From Niebla homalea (lineage: Eukaryota > Ascomycota > Lecanoromycetes > Lecanorales > Ramalinaceae): a stretch of 64,000 bases of DNA. The notes beneath the pieces were generated by a model. The model saw only the letters and a program-made list of their open reading frames with translations, did no database searches and was not told the origin of the DNA. Where the stretch lies: positions 620,001 through 684,000 of the forward strand of contig JAHGAU010000006.1 of assembly GCA_019925105.1 (NCBI GenBank), written 5' to 3'. Positions 34,983 through 46,999 of this stretch are shown piece by piece; the first letter of the stretch is position 1; each line of letters begins with the position of its first letter. A program made the translations under genes and the position numbers.

Positions 34983-37402
34983 ACTTTATTTAAATTAAAA
35001 TAAAAAGATTACGTTATTAACTTAAATAATAAAAAGTTATTATATAGTCCCTTATATAACCTATTTCGGGTAAAGCTAACGGAGCTCCGGTGGTATCTTA
35101 AGGATATTATAGCCCGGGGTTGGATTTATTATTTAACGTCGTTTAAAACGCTTTAATCCTTTTTATATTTAAGAAGAATAATAGTTTTTATTTTTATATT
35201 AATTACCGTAAATTAAATACGGTTATAATTAAAAATCGATACTTATTACCCTTAATTACCGAAACCCTTAACCGGTTAAATAACTTTAAACGGTTTATTA
35301 AGTTAAACCTTAAGGATACCTATTATTAATTACGGATTAAATCCGGTGATAAGTAGAAAACGGCGTTTTATATACGTTATAACTACTTTAAGTATTTTAT
35401 TATATTATTTAAGTTAATTAATATTTTAATAATCTTTTAAGCTTATATTAATTATACTTTTATTAATTTTATCAATATAACTTATATAATTTACTTAAAT
35501 AATATTTTAATATTTAATAAAAATCCGGCGGATTATTAACGTTATATTTAGTAAGTTTTTAAGTAATTTTATTAATTTTAACTTTACGTTAACCTTAAGA
35601 AGTATTAATTTAATATTATTTAAGTAAAGTTCTTAAGGGTTATTGTTTCTATTAAAGGGATTTAAATAGATTAAGAATATATTTAAATTGTTAAGGATTA
35701 ATTTATCTTAAAAACTTACCGGGAAATATAATTCTTTTTAAACTTTATAAATTTTTATCGTTATTTTATTTATAAATATTTAAGGATAATTAAGCTTTTA
35801 ATTAATTTACTTAAGGATAATAAAGAAAAAAAGAAGGTTAACCCGTTAAAATAATATAATATAATAAATACGGCATTCCGCCGGCTTTACGAAATATTTA
35901 TTAACGCGTTATTATTCCGCCATTTTAACTTAAAACGGGGGGTATAAATAAAAACCGATATATCCAATTTTATTATTATAGGTATTTTATTTTAATAATT
36001 TAAAAAAAGTTATTAACGCTTAATTACGTATTAATCCAGAAAAATAACCTTTACCGAATAAAATTATAAGATATATAATTAAGAACTCCTCGTTATTATT
36101 ATAACGTTTAAATAATAATAATATTACTTAAAAAAAAGCTTTAAAGCCATTTAAATATAAATAGATTATAATAACCTTTAAGGGTTTATAAAATAGCCGG
36201 CATTAAGTTTATATTAAGTTAAATAAGTTTTAAAACTTATTAATTATAACTTTAAAATATTTTATTATTAAAGTAAAATAAACCCTATTAATCCTTTATT
36301 CAAACGTTTAAACTATAAAAAAGTCTTATTTTTTAATATTATTTTATTACTTACTTTATAAAATAAATTTATACTTTAATCCGATAAGTTAATAAAACGT
36401 TAACGGACAGTAATTATTAATTATTAATTATTACTTATTTTAAAAAATATTTAAGTTATTATCCCGTAAAAAGAGATTTAATAGCTATTTAAAGGGCCTT
36501 ATAAAAAATTTAAACCGATTAAATTACTTATTAAGGATTTATAAATTAACGATATATTCATATGTAAAATTAAAGATAATAACGTAATATTAACGTATTC
36601 TTATTAAAGTTATAATAATACTTAGAAACTTAATCTTAATAGCCTTATTACTTATAAAAGTTATATATACGTCCCCCGGGATAAAGCGGTTAAAAAAAAG
36701 TTAATTAATAAATATTATAATAACCTATTAATAAGCTATTTTAAAATTAAAAAGATTTATAAACTTTTACCCTATAAATATCACTAAAACGGCTTAAAGG
36801 CTTAAGTTAGTAATTATATTAAAACGTAGAATACTTATTAAAGGATTAAAATACCGCGTTATTACTTTTACGGTAAACTTATTTTACTCCCTTAATTGGC
36901 TATACTTTAAAAAGAACTTAATATAGATTTTATTGCCGGTTTACTTATAAATAAGGTTAAGGGTAACGTTTATAATTTAATTTTAATAATTATAGATAAA
37001 TATATAAAGATATATAAATACTTTCCCGTTATAAAATAAATCGATACCGTTATATTAATGGACCTTTTTTTTTTTAAAGAAATCGTATTATATTATAATA
37101 TATTAATTAAAATCGTAATTAATTAAAAATCTTTATTTATTAATAAATTCTAAAATTTAATATATTATTACGTGAAAATAAAGCGTAAATTAAATATTGC
37201 TTTTTACCCGTAAATAAATAATTAAATAAAACGTTAAAATTAAAGTTTTAAATAATATTTAAGGACCTTTATTAACTCCGAGTAAATAAATTAAGTAAAA
37301 CTATTATTTTTAATTAAATTTACTTATATAAACTCAGAATACTTAACTTTAAATTATAGCCTTTTTATAATGATATATAATTATAATTTAAATATTTATT
37401 TT
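34983..37402 (+). pseudogene. A2 pol, middle part: reverse transcriptase, RNase H, integrase
   Basis: RT at about 35140-35560 includes a KNNSFYFYINYRKLNTVIIKN-like start (KKDGG in A1) and the active site YLNN at 35492-35503, both aspartates changed to asparagine. RNase H is at about 35950-36180. The integrase zinc-binding and core region is at about 36690-37390, including LNIDFIAGL, in which the first catalytic aspartate is kept. Interrupted at 37403 by LINE D3; bases 37390-37402 (AAATATTTATTTT) are its left target duplication. Confidence 0.85.
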
Positions 37403-37619
37403 GATTGATTGATTGATTGATTGATTTATACTACGGGTCTAGCTAAGCTAATTCCGGCGTTCCTTAATACGTAGCCTTTTGGCCTTACTAGTAACCGTAA
37501 AAACCTGATACTTATAATATTAGGGTAAAAACCGGCGTTTACCAGGCCTCCACCCTTTATCCCTTAGGGTAAAGGATATTAATAGCCGTTTAAAGAATAG
37601 TAATCTATTTATATACTTC

Positions 37620-40600
37620 TTATATTTTAATTCCCCAAAAAAATCCGTAATATTATGACCGTATCCTTATAAAGGTTATCTTTAAGCTTATTACTTTTCT
37701 ATTCCTTTATATATTTATATTACTTTAACCTTATATAGTATTTCTAAATATTTTTATTAATATTTACGCGTTTATTATATATTCCTTTTATATTATTATT
37801 ACCGTTAACTTTTTTAAGGATTTTTAATAAGCGTTTATTATTATATCCTTACGGTTATAAAAAATACTTTCCGGTTTATATAATTAACATAATTAATTTC
37901 CGTTTTTCTTTTTCTTCCTTAACCGGTAATAAGCTTTCTCCGTAAGGTTTTTAATAATTTTATTTATCTTTATAGCGAGGTTAAATTATAATAATAGTCT
38001 AATAAATATTATAAATTTAACGGTTATCCGGATACTTCACTTTATAAATAATATTTAACGGTAATTATAAATATTAATTTTTATAATAAGTCTTAATTTA
38101 ACCTCCGTAAATAAAAAATAAAAAATAAAAATATATACGGTATTCTGCTTTCTTTATCCGTATTTATATCCGGCGTTTATCCAACCCCCGGTATATATAA
38201 TAAATAAGAAGTAAATTAAACCGTTTTTACCGTCGGAGTTAAATTATTAATACGTTATTACCCTTCCTTATAATATTATAACGGCAGAAATACTTATTAA
38301 TAATTTTTTTATCGTTAAAAGCTAAGTAATAATAACTTTAAAGTATAAAGTCCTTATATTTCCGTTAATACTCAATTTATTTTATTATAACCTATAAAGT
38401 AATTATTATAGCCTTTATTCTTTAAATCCCCTTAATCTTAATCTTTTTTACGTTTAACGGGAATTTATATTTATTTAAGCTAACTTCTAAGATATTAATA
38501 AAATTAACCTCCTTTTTAATTTATTCTTATTTTATCTTAATAAAAAAGGAGATAAATATTTTTAATTTACTCTTTTTAACTTTAAGCTTATTAAGATTCT
38601 GGCGGATCCGCCCGTTTTTTATTATTATAACTAAGTATATATATCTTTTTAATTTTATTTAAGCAATTATTTAATTTAATAAAATTTTAATTAATAATAT
38701 AAAAACCTTAGATTTTAATATTAGGATTAAAATTACTTTATAAATACCGTTAATTATTCTTAAATATTAATTTTAAACTTTTTATAATATTTAAATAAAC
38801 TTTTTCTTATATTCCGGAGTACCCTTAAGTATATATTAAATAGTTATAACGTATATTATAGTTAACTTTATTATAACTTAATAAATAATCCGGGCCTTCT
38901 ATAATATAGCTTTTTATATTAATATAACGAAATAAATAAGGCCCCTTTCTTACGAAGTTATCTTCTTTTGGATTTTTCTTATATAATCCTTTTAATTAAG
39001 TTTCTTATTTACTTAAAGGTTAAAAACTTTAATATTAATATCCGGCTTTATTATAACTTTATTTAGGTTTATTATAACTATTATATTATATAGCTTTAGG
39101 CTCTTAATTATATAAATAAGCTCGTATTTATATGGCGTAAATTAAGCTTTATAAGTTTTTATTTATTAAAAATAAACTTTATAAGCTTATTTTAATTTTA
39201 AATAATTTATTTATATAAAAATACTATAGGCCAAAAAATAAACGTTATTAATAAAGTTTTTAATTTAAATTTTCTATTTTAATTTAATAAGTTTTTCAAT
39301 TAAAAGACCGTTAAAGAATAGGAATAATATAAAAGAAATAAGCAATCTTTAAGGAATCCTTATTATAGCGGGCTTTATTAAATTTATTTTTTATCCTAAA
39401 TTAATCAATATAGCTTAATTACTTAAGAAATTCTTTATTTATTTAATTAAGAAGAATAATATCCCTTTTTTCTTTAAGTTATATAATAACTTTTAATAAT
39501 TTATTTTATTAAAGGTACTTATAATATTAAGAAAAAGAAGACTTATAATATATTTCTTCTTATAACCTTATACCGTATATACGCTATTAATTAGTCCTTT
39601 AAGGGCTATTTTTATTAATTTATTTTTCTTTATTTTTATTTATTAATTAGGAGAAGTCCGTAATTCTTTATATAGTTATTAAGGATCTTTATTATTACCG
39701 TTTTTAAGGCTTTCCCCAGTATATATAAGAGTATAATAAGTCTATAAGACTTTACTTTAAAGTAATCCGGTTTAATAAGCTTTTTAAGGATAATTATTTT
39801 TATTTCCTTAAACTTACGTAAATAATAACCGACGTTAAAATATATTTAAAAAGGTAAATAAAGACCTTTTTAAACGGCAAGGTTATTATTACCAGGAATC
39901 TATTAGAAATCTTATTTAATTTTAGGGCTTTATCCTTTTTTAATTTATTAATCGCTTTAATTATTATATCTTATATTATTACCTTATTTATTAATACGGG
40001 GTCAGGATATATAACGCCGTTAATATCGTTTAAATTAACTTTTAACGGAGGGGGAAAAATGTTTTTTTAAGGGTTTTAATCTTCCCGTTAAAGATATTAA
40101 TTAATATATTATCGGGTTTCTTAAGGGGCGGGAATTTAAGGATAAACTTTAATTTTTTACTTTATTTTTTATTATATTTTATTAATTTTTAAATATTATA
40201 AAGTAAAACCGTTAAGTTATATATTATAGATTAAAAGTATATTTATTTAACTTTCTTAATAGTCCTTTCCTTTTCCTTTTAAATAATTTTTAATTAATTA
40301 AGTATCTTTTAATTTTTATACTTAAAAGTTTACTTAATTAATTTTTTTACTTTTTATAATTATAATTATATATTTTTTATTTTAATAGGTTTTAACTCTT
40401 TAAGAGGGTTTTATTATTAAGATAATTTTATTGATTATTTTATTTAATATTTTTATTATTCGCTTTATAAAAAGGTTAATCCGGTTTTTATTATTTAATT
40501 AAGGGAGGTCTATAAATTATATTATTATTTCCTCCGTTTTTATATAAACCTTTACTTCCTTAACCGTTTTTTATGCCTTCTTTACCGGTAATAATAGGGT

Positions 40601-41375
40601 CGTATTAACGGTTTAATTTAAGGTTATTTATATCGGTATATAGTCCGAGTTATATTTTAAGTCCTTTTATAGTTTATATATTATAACCGCGCCGGCAACC
40701 TTTTCCATATTAAAAGTTAAATTAATTATTATTTTAAATTTATAATTTTTTTATATAATAATCCCTTATAATATTAATAATAAAAAATTAATTTAAGTAA
40801 TAACTATTAATAGGTTATTTAATTTAATATAATTTATTATATGCTTTTTTTCATTTTATATATAATAATATAGGTTAAAGTCTTTAAATAATATATATTT
40901 ATTTAAAATAATTAAGACCTTTTTAAGTAATAATATTATAAAAGGTTTTTTTCTATTAACCGGCGGCGGGTTATACGTATTATAAATATTAAGGTCGCCC
41001 TTTAAGTCCCTTTTTTTTATAATATAAAATATATAAAGATTTCTATTATAATAAGTAATATTTTAATTATTTATGTTAAACCGCTTATTTATAAAGAAAT
41101 ATATTTTAATTATCTTATCCCCTTTAAAGGTTAAATAAAACTTTTCCTTTAAATTAATAAATAAATATATATATAAGTTATATAATAATTCCTATATTAT
41201 TATAATATTAACGTCCTTAACTTCTTTAAACTTAAATATTAATATTATTACTTTAATTTCCTTATTACGGACGTTATATTATATTATTTTTAAAAACGTT
41301 AATATATTATTTATTAACTTTTATAAAGGCTCCTTTTTTTTATATCTACTTAAGTTACGGATCTCTTATTAAAGT
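37620..41375 (-). pseudogene. LINE D3 ORF2 (endonuclease and reverse transcriptase), RIP-degraded
   Basis: Collinear with ORF2 of D1 throughout. The RT F-x-D-D region is near 39240-39260 (complement), where the codons read F-I-N-N. The C-terminal region and 3' UTR match D1 10060-11200. Catalytically dead by loss of both RT aspartates. Confidence 0.75.
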
Positions 41376-41379
41376 TAAG

Positions 41380-43193
41380 CGTTTTTTAACTTAATATTCT
41401 TGGCTATTATTAAAGACGTAGGACGGCCGGCCTTTAAGGTTGGGATTGCGAGGAGTTTTCTTTTCTTTACCGTTATTTACCCTTTATTATCCAATTAATT
41501 AAGTTTACATTTTAAAACTGTTTTTAATTAATTTATTAAACTAGTCTTATACGTATTATACCGTTAGATTTTCGCGGTTATCCGGGTTTCCTTATATTTA
41601 GTCTCCCTGGCCCTTATTATATACTTAGAATCCTATATTAAGTATCCCTCCTTATTATATATAACGTATTTAAATGTACCCTTTATAAGCCCCTTAATTA
41701 TTAATTTTATATACTTATAGATATTATAGCTTTTAACGTAAACCGTATATTTTATAATATTAAGGTACCTTATAATAATATATTTATAATTTTAATACTT
41801 AAAATATTAATAAATATTAACCGTTTTATCTTATAATTAAATTATTTTAAGAAATCCCCTTTAATAATCCCTTTATTTAGGATGTTATTATATATTTTAA
41901 TTAACGTTATACTTAATATAACGGTAAAGTATTTCTTTATACGTCTTAAGGAATTAAATCTCTTCGTTACCGGCGGAAGCCTATAATTAATAATCTTAAG
42001 CCTTAAGTAAAAAACCATATTCTCCTTTTTTTTATACTTTTTAACGTAACCTTTTTCTCGGTTTCCTTAAAACGTAAAGGTATATCTTATTTATTATAAT
42101 AATAAATAATTACCTTAAAACCTTAACCGACTTATATTTTCCTTTATTAATTTAAATTTTAAACCTTTTTAAGCTTTCTTTCGTTTTTAAAAACGTTATA
42201 TTAAGAAGGATATCTTTACTTTATAGTTTACGTACCGTAATAATCTATTTTATTAACGGTTCCGTTATTATTTTAAAAGCCTTTATTAATTATAGTAGGT
42301 TTATTTTTACCGCCGTATTCCTTTCCTTATTATTAAATAAACGGACCATTATTATTTTCGTTTTTTTTAACGTAGCCGTTTTCTTCTCCGTTATTTTTTT
42401 ATTCTTTACTATAAGTACCCCCTTTATTACCTTTATCGTTTAGCTTTTTTTTATTTAAGGGGTTATTACCTTTATACTTTTACTTTATATATTTAGCTTT
42501 AAGCCGCCGTCTTTACTTTTTATTAACGTTTTCGCTACCGCCCCTTAAGAGCTTTATAGTCGCTCCGCCTCCCCCAGTTTTATTCTTACTTTTATATAAA
42601 AGTCCTTTACGCTTCTTAACTTAATCCGTAATATTAATTAGGTCTTTAACGTAATATCCTTTTACTCTACCATAAGGAGTCCTTTTAAGGCCTTTACCGC
42701 CTTCCTTACCGCCCTTTTACCTTTATTTACCGGGCGATACTCCGTCTCCGCCCTTTACCTTTAATCTTTTAAAGTTTTATCTTCCTTATTAATTTTATTT
42801 CCTCTTTATATATTTTTAATAGTATTTTCACTGCGGTCTTTCCGCCCTTTCCCCGCCCGTATACCTTACCGTTAATATTATACCGGCCTTTTTACCCCCT
42901 TATTTACCTATTATTTCCGCCTTATTATTATGCGTTTTATATACTTTAATATATATATTTTATTAACCTTAATTCCCTTACTTATTTTAAATGTTATTTA
43001 ACTTATTATTATTATATTACTTATATATATTATCGCTATTTCTGTTAATATAGGTTACTTACCTGTTTATTATTTTATTCTTAACTACCACGTTACTTCC
43101 ACTTATCGTACTTAATATACCTCTCTTATTATTACTAAAGCTATACGTATACGTATCGTTTTGGACCTCTGGGGTCCCTTCGTTCGTCGCCAT
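41380..43193 (-). pseudogene. LINE D3 ORF1, RIP-degraded
   Basis: Minus-strand frame from the ATG at 43193 with MATN.GTPEVQND-like codons (the ATGGCGACGAACGAAGGG start is intact). It is followed by the charged middle region and the zinc-knuckle area near 41680-41830, matched to D5. In the complete element this protein coats the RNA. Stops are of RIP type throughout. Confidence 0.75.
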
Positions 43194-43215
43194 AATTTCT
43201 ATATAATTATTCTTC

Positions 43216-45973
43216 AAATATTTATTTTAAACTTAAGGATAAACCTATAAAAAAAAAGATATTTATAATAAAAAATAAAATTAAAATATTATATAAAATA
43301 TAATTAATATTAACGGACTGATAAGGCTATATTATTAAATTAACTTAAAAAACGTATAATAAAAAATATAAATTAAAATTATATAACGTTAATAATTTAA
43401 TAATATTAAATATTAAAAACCTTAAGTTAAAGTAATTAAATAAAAACTTATATTTTAATTTATAAAATCCTTTAAAATCAATAATAAAATTAAAACGTAA
43501 ACGTACCGTTTATTCCTTTTTATTATTTATTAAATTTATCCTATTATTTATAATTTTTTTTAAAGTTTTATTAAATTTACGTTAATAATTAAACGGCGGA
43601 AACTATAATATAAATGTTTAAATTAATTAATAATAAAAAGGAATAAATAATTAAAGAAATTATTAATAAGGTCAAAAATAAAAAGGGCGTTTAATATTAG
43701 GTTAAATAAGTTAATTAAGGCCTTAAATATAATTAATAAGTACCGGAAATAAACTTAAAGTATTCTTAAAAATTACGGGAATAATATAATAAAATAATAT
43801 AAAGTAAAAGGAAATATAAATAAGGTTATAACGTTATAACGGCGGAAATTATATATATAGTTAATAACTATATATATAATTAATATTATGGTTACTTAAC
43901 CTTTATACGTTATCCTCCCGTAAAATTACTAGAGTTTAAGCTTTAATTAATAATTTTACTTATTAAGGGTATTATACGCGCGGATAAGCCGGCGTTACGG
44001 AAATAATTATCTTTATTATAATATTATACTTAATAAAAGTAACTTTAATAATAACCGCAATAATATTAAAAAAAACGAAAAAGCATAAACGTTAAATTAT
44101 AAATGTTTAACGTATTATTAAAAAGATATTAAATAAATAAAATTATCTAAAATAATAAAAGATTAATAAGTATATTTATTGGGTTTACGTTAACGCGTTA
44201 ATAACTTATAATATCGTTTATTTTATTACTTTTTAGCAATATATAAATTATAAGCGTTTAACGTTTAATGCTATTAACTTTAACGCTTAACGTTAAACTT
44301 TAATAATATTGACGTATAAAAATAAAAGAATAATTTATAACTCCGCGTTAATACGGGCCCTCTTTTTTTATAAATAAGTTAATAAGGTTAAAAATAAATA
44401 TAAAGGCGTTATACCTTTTTTATCTTTTTTTTCCTTTTTTTCTCCGTTTTCTTTTCCGCCTTAATTAAAGGCTTTTTTTTAATATTGCTTACCGGAAGGG
44501 CTCCTTAATTCGATTTTAGGATATTATTTTTAAAAATTAAAGTTAACCCTTCCGATAATAACGTTAAAGAAAATATAACCTTTTCTTCCTTTTCTTTAAA
44601 TAAGTTAAAACCTATATCTTCCTCCTTTTCTTTATTTCTTAAGTTACCGGATATTATAAACTTAAGGTTTACTTTCTTTACCCCGGATATAAGGTCGGGA
44701 AATAAAGAGTAACTCCTTAACGGAGTTAACTTTTATAAAAGGCCCGGACCCTTTATATTAAGCCGATTTAACTATTAAACGTTAACGTTATTATTTTATT
44801 ATTAAATTATAATTTATTTATTTACTTTTTAAGCCGGATAATCTTTTTTTTTACCGCCTTAACGTAAATAATAAACGCCTCTTTCTTAATTTAAAGGACC
44901 AATACTTCCTTTTTAACTTTTAAAGTAATTTAACGGAATATATATTCTGTTTAATTAACGGTAATTAACGTTTAATTAATATTTAACCGGAAGGCTTTAA
45001 AATCCTAAAGGATTTTATTACGTTTCCGTATATACCGGGCTTATACCTTAATAAACCGCGTACCGATTAACCGATATTTACGTATTTATTAAATTACCCG
45101 GGATTATAATTAATCCGGGAATTATATATATATTAAAATAATAACGGTTTAACGGCGTTAAGGATACTTACGGGAAAGTAATAAGAAAAATATCGTTTAT
45201 TATAATATTTATAATAGGGTAAAAAGCCCCGTTAATATAAAAATTTATTTTATAAAAAATAAATTAAATAAAGTATTATTATATATATTATTAATATTAT
45301 ATTTATATTTATATTAATAAAACGTTATTATATATATATTATATTACTTAAAGATTAAAATAAACTTATATATTTTATTAATAAATAAAAATAAGCGGAT
45401 TATTAATATAAGTAAAACGTTTATATAATATTAACGTTATTTATTATAATAATAATATAGATAATAAAGGTATATAACTATATATATATTAACTTATAAA
45501 TACCTATATAAACCTTTAATATATTATACTTATAAAAGTAATTAAAATTATTAAGGAAAAAAAAGAAAAAGTTTAAAATAAAATAAAAGCTTTATTATAA
45601 TTGCGTATTATTTTTACGATAATACTTATTTTTATTATAACGTAATAAATTAATAATAAAGCCTTAAGTAATTATTAATTAATATCGTAGAAACTTTTTT
45701 CTTATTTTTTTTTATTAAGTTTTATAAAAAGGTTTTTAATAAGCTTTATAAGTTATATTAATTACTTATTAATATAAAGTACCTTTATTATATTATTATT
45801 AAATAAATATTATTATATTTATATATATACTTAAGGACTCTTTTCTTTTTATCCTTTTCTTATTAAGTTTAATAATAGGTTTTTAATAAGTTTTATATTT
45901 AACCGGCTTTACGTTAACTTCTTAAATACATTTCTTTATACCTTAAAGATTAACGTATAAAAAAAGAGATAAT
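43216..45973 (+). pseudogene. A2 pol C-terminus (chromodomain) and 3' region
   Basis: After the LINE D3 duplication the integrase C-terminus continues, with a chromodomain at about 43620-43790 (IKEIINKVK.KKG, then V.YRVK.V at the domain end). A GTTTAACGTTTAA hairpin region follows near 44250-44300. The remaining 1.7 kb to the LTR carries the antisense frame (separate entry) and no sense frame. AAAAAGAGATAA before 45974 is the polypurine tract. Confidence 0.8.
44370..45240 (-). pseudogene. Antisense reading frame in the 3' region of A2 (aORF), function unknown
   Basis: This is the most readable copy. On the minus strand one frame runs about 290 codons, with stops almost all at CAA/CAG/TGG-type positions. 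In order it shows SRVI..IRKYRLIGTRF, then KV.ARYIRKRNKIL, DFKAFRLNIN.TLIT, EYIFR.ITLKVKKEVLVL, KKEAFIIYVKAV, KKIIRLKK.IN, LTFNS.IGL, then LYKS..., YFPTLYPG and LSL.YPVT. It ends in a strongly basic RRKRKRRKKEKKDKKG segment and TPLYLFLTLLTYL before a stop. The basic tail could bind nucleic acid or act as a nuclear signal (inference). I recognise no family. It converges on pol, with a hairpin between. Confidence 0.6.
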
Positions 45974-46318
45974 TATTAATAATTAATATTATTTTTATAC
46001 CGGCGCTATAATAATACGTTATATTACTACGTTAAGGTAAGCCATTAAACCTTAATAAAAACCTTAATAAAAAGCCTTAATAATGGCCTTAATATACGTT
46101 ATTTATAAGCCGTAACTTAATAGGCATAAAGCGGGGTAATTATTACTTTTACCTTAAGTAAAGGCTATACCTTAATTCTTTCTGAGTTCCTTAAGAATTA
46201 ATTTTATTATTAATTTACTTATTAAAGTAATACTTAAGTATCCAGACCGTAACGTTACGTCTTCTACACCTATTTTTACTAGTCCCGCCGGCGTGCCGCC
46301 AGCGGAGTCAGTCTAACA
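45974..46318 (+). repeat. A2 3' LTR (345 bp)
   Basis: Starts TATTAATAATTAATATT (RIP form of TGTTAGCAGCTAGCGCC) and ends GGCGTGCCGCCAGCGGAGTC then AGTCTAACA. The last ~65 bases (46253-46318) are unmutated. Followed by TTATA, the A2 target duplication. Confidence 0.92.
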
Positions 46319-46788
46319 TTATAAAATTAATACCTAAGTCTAATTACCTTAAAGTAATAACGGTAACTATAAAAAGGTTAAAATAAATAATATTTGACTT
46401 TAATAAAAGGTTAATAACTTAAATAAATATTAATAAAAAGGCTTTGACGGAAATTGATATATAATATATTATCGCTTTTAAGAATAATATAATATAACGT
46501 ATAAAGTAAAATAGGTCAAATAATATTACCGATATTTAAATTTAAGGAAATAAAGAACGTTAATATTATAATAATATAAGAGCCGTTATATAATTAATTT
46601 ATATACTTTTTTTATTAACCTAACGGAGGGGTTTTACTTAACGTTTAAGGAAAATAAGATAACCCGGATATACTTCTTTATAAATAGGAGATTAAACGTG
46701 GATAATTAGGATATTATTTATTATAACGGGAATTTAAGTACGCTTTAAATTATACGGGAAAGGGATATTAAGGGTAACTTAAGTATTT
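46319..46788 (+). pseudogene. LINE fragment D5 continued: ORF1 end and ORF2 endonuclease start
   Basis: Resumes the LINE split by A2 and is collinear with D2 23270-23740. Around 46400-46440 it reads ITQINVNKKA-like codons, the start of the LINE endonuclease domain, followed by I.YIIAFKNNII. It is cut at 46789 by LINE D4, whose left target duplication is 46776-46788 (AACTTAAGTATTT). Only about 10 bases of D5 (53168-53177) appear to continue beyond D4. Confidence 0.75.
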
Positions 46789-46999
46789 TGATTAATTGAT
46801 TGATTGATTTATACTACGGATCTAGCTAAGTTAATTCCGGCGTCCCTTAATACGCGGCCTTTTAACCTTACTAATAACCGTAAAAATCTAATACTTATAA
46901 CGTTAAAGTAAAACCGGCGTTTATTAAGCTTTTATCCTTTATCCTTTAAAATAAAAGATATTAATAGTTATTTAAAGAATAATAATTAATTTATATAGT

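Larger units (their letters stand above)
37403..43215 (-). mobile_element. LINE D3: full-length Tad1-like LINE, minus orientation
   Basis: A 5.8-kb LINE inserted in A2 pol with the 13-bp duplication AAATATTTATTTT at 37390-37402 and 43216-43228. The 3' tail is five GATT units at 37403-37424. The 5' end has 22 bases upstream of the ORF1 ATG (complement of 43191-43193). It is somewhat less degraded than D1 (for example 42540-42900 and 43145-43195 keep more C and G), so it may be a younger insertion (inference). Uninterrupted. Confidence 0.9.
19292..46318 (+). mobile_element. Element A2: family A Ty3/Gypsy chromovirus, plus orientation, spread over 27 kb by nested insertions
   Basis: LTRs at 19292-19637 and 45974-46318, with target duplication TTATA at 19287-19291 and 46319-46323. 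The element lies in three pieces, 19292-21464, 34983-37402 and 43216-46318, separated by LINE D2 (itself carrying element B) and LINE D3. The joined pieces are about 7.7 kb, as in A1. Both LTRs share an extra ~13-base tandem duplication (AAAGGGCTTTGGC-like, about 19375-19390; degraded at 46050-46070) absent from A1 and A3. This independently supports pairing two LTRs 27 kb apart. All genes are RIP-degraded. Confidence 0.92.
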
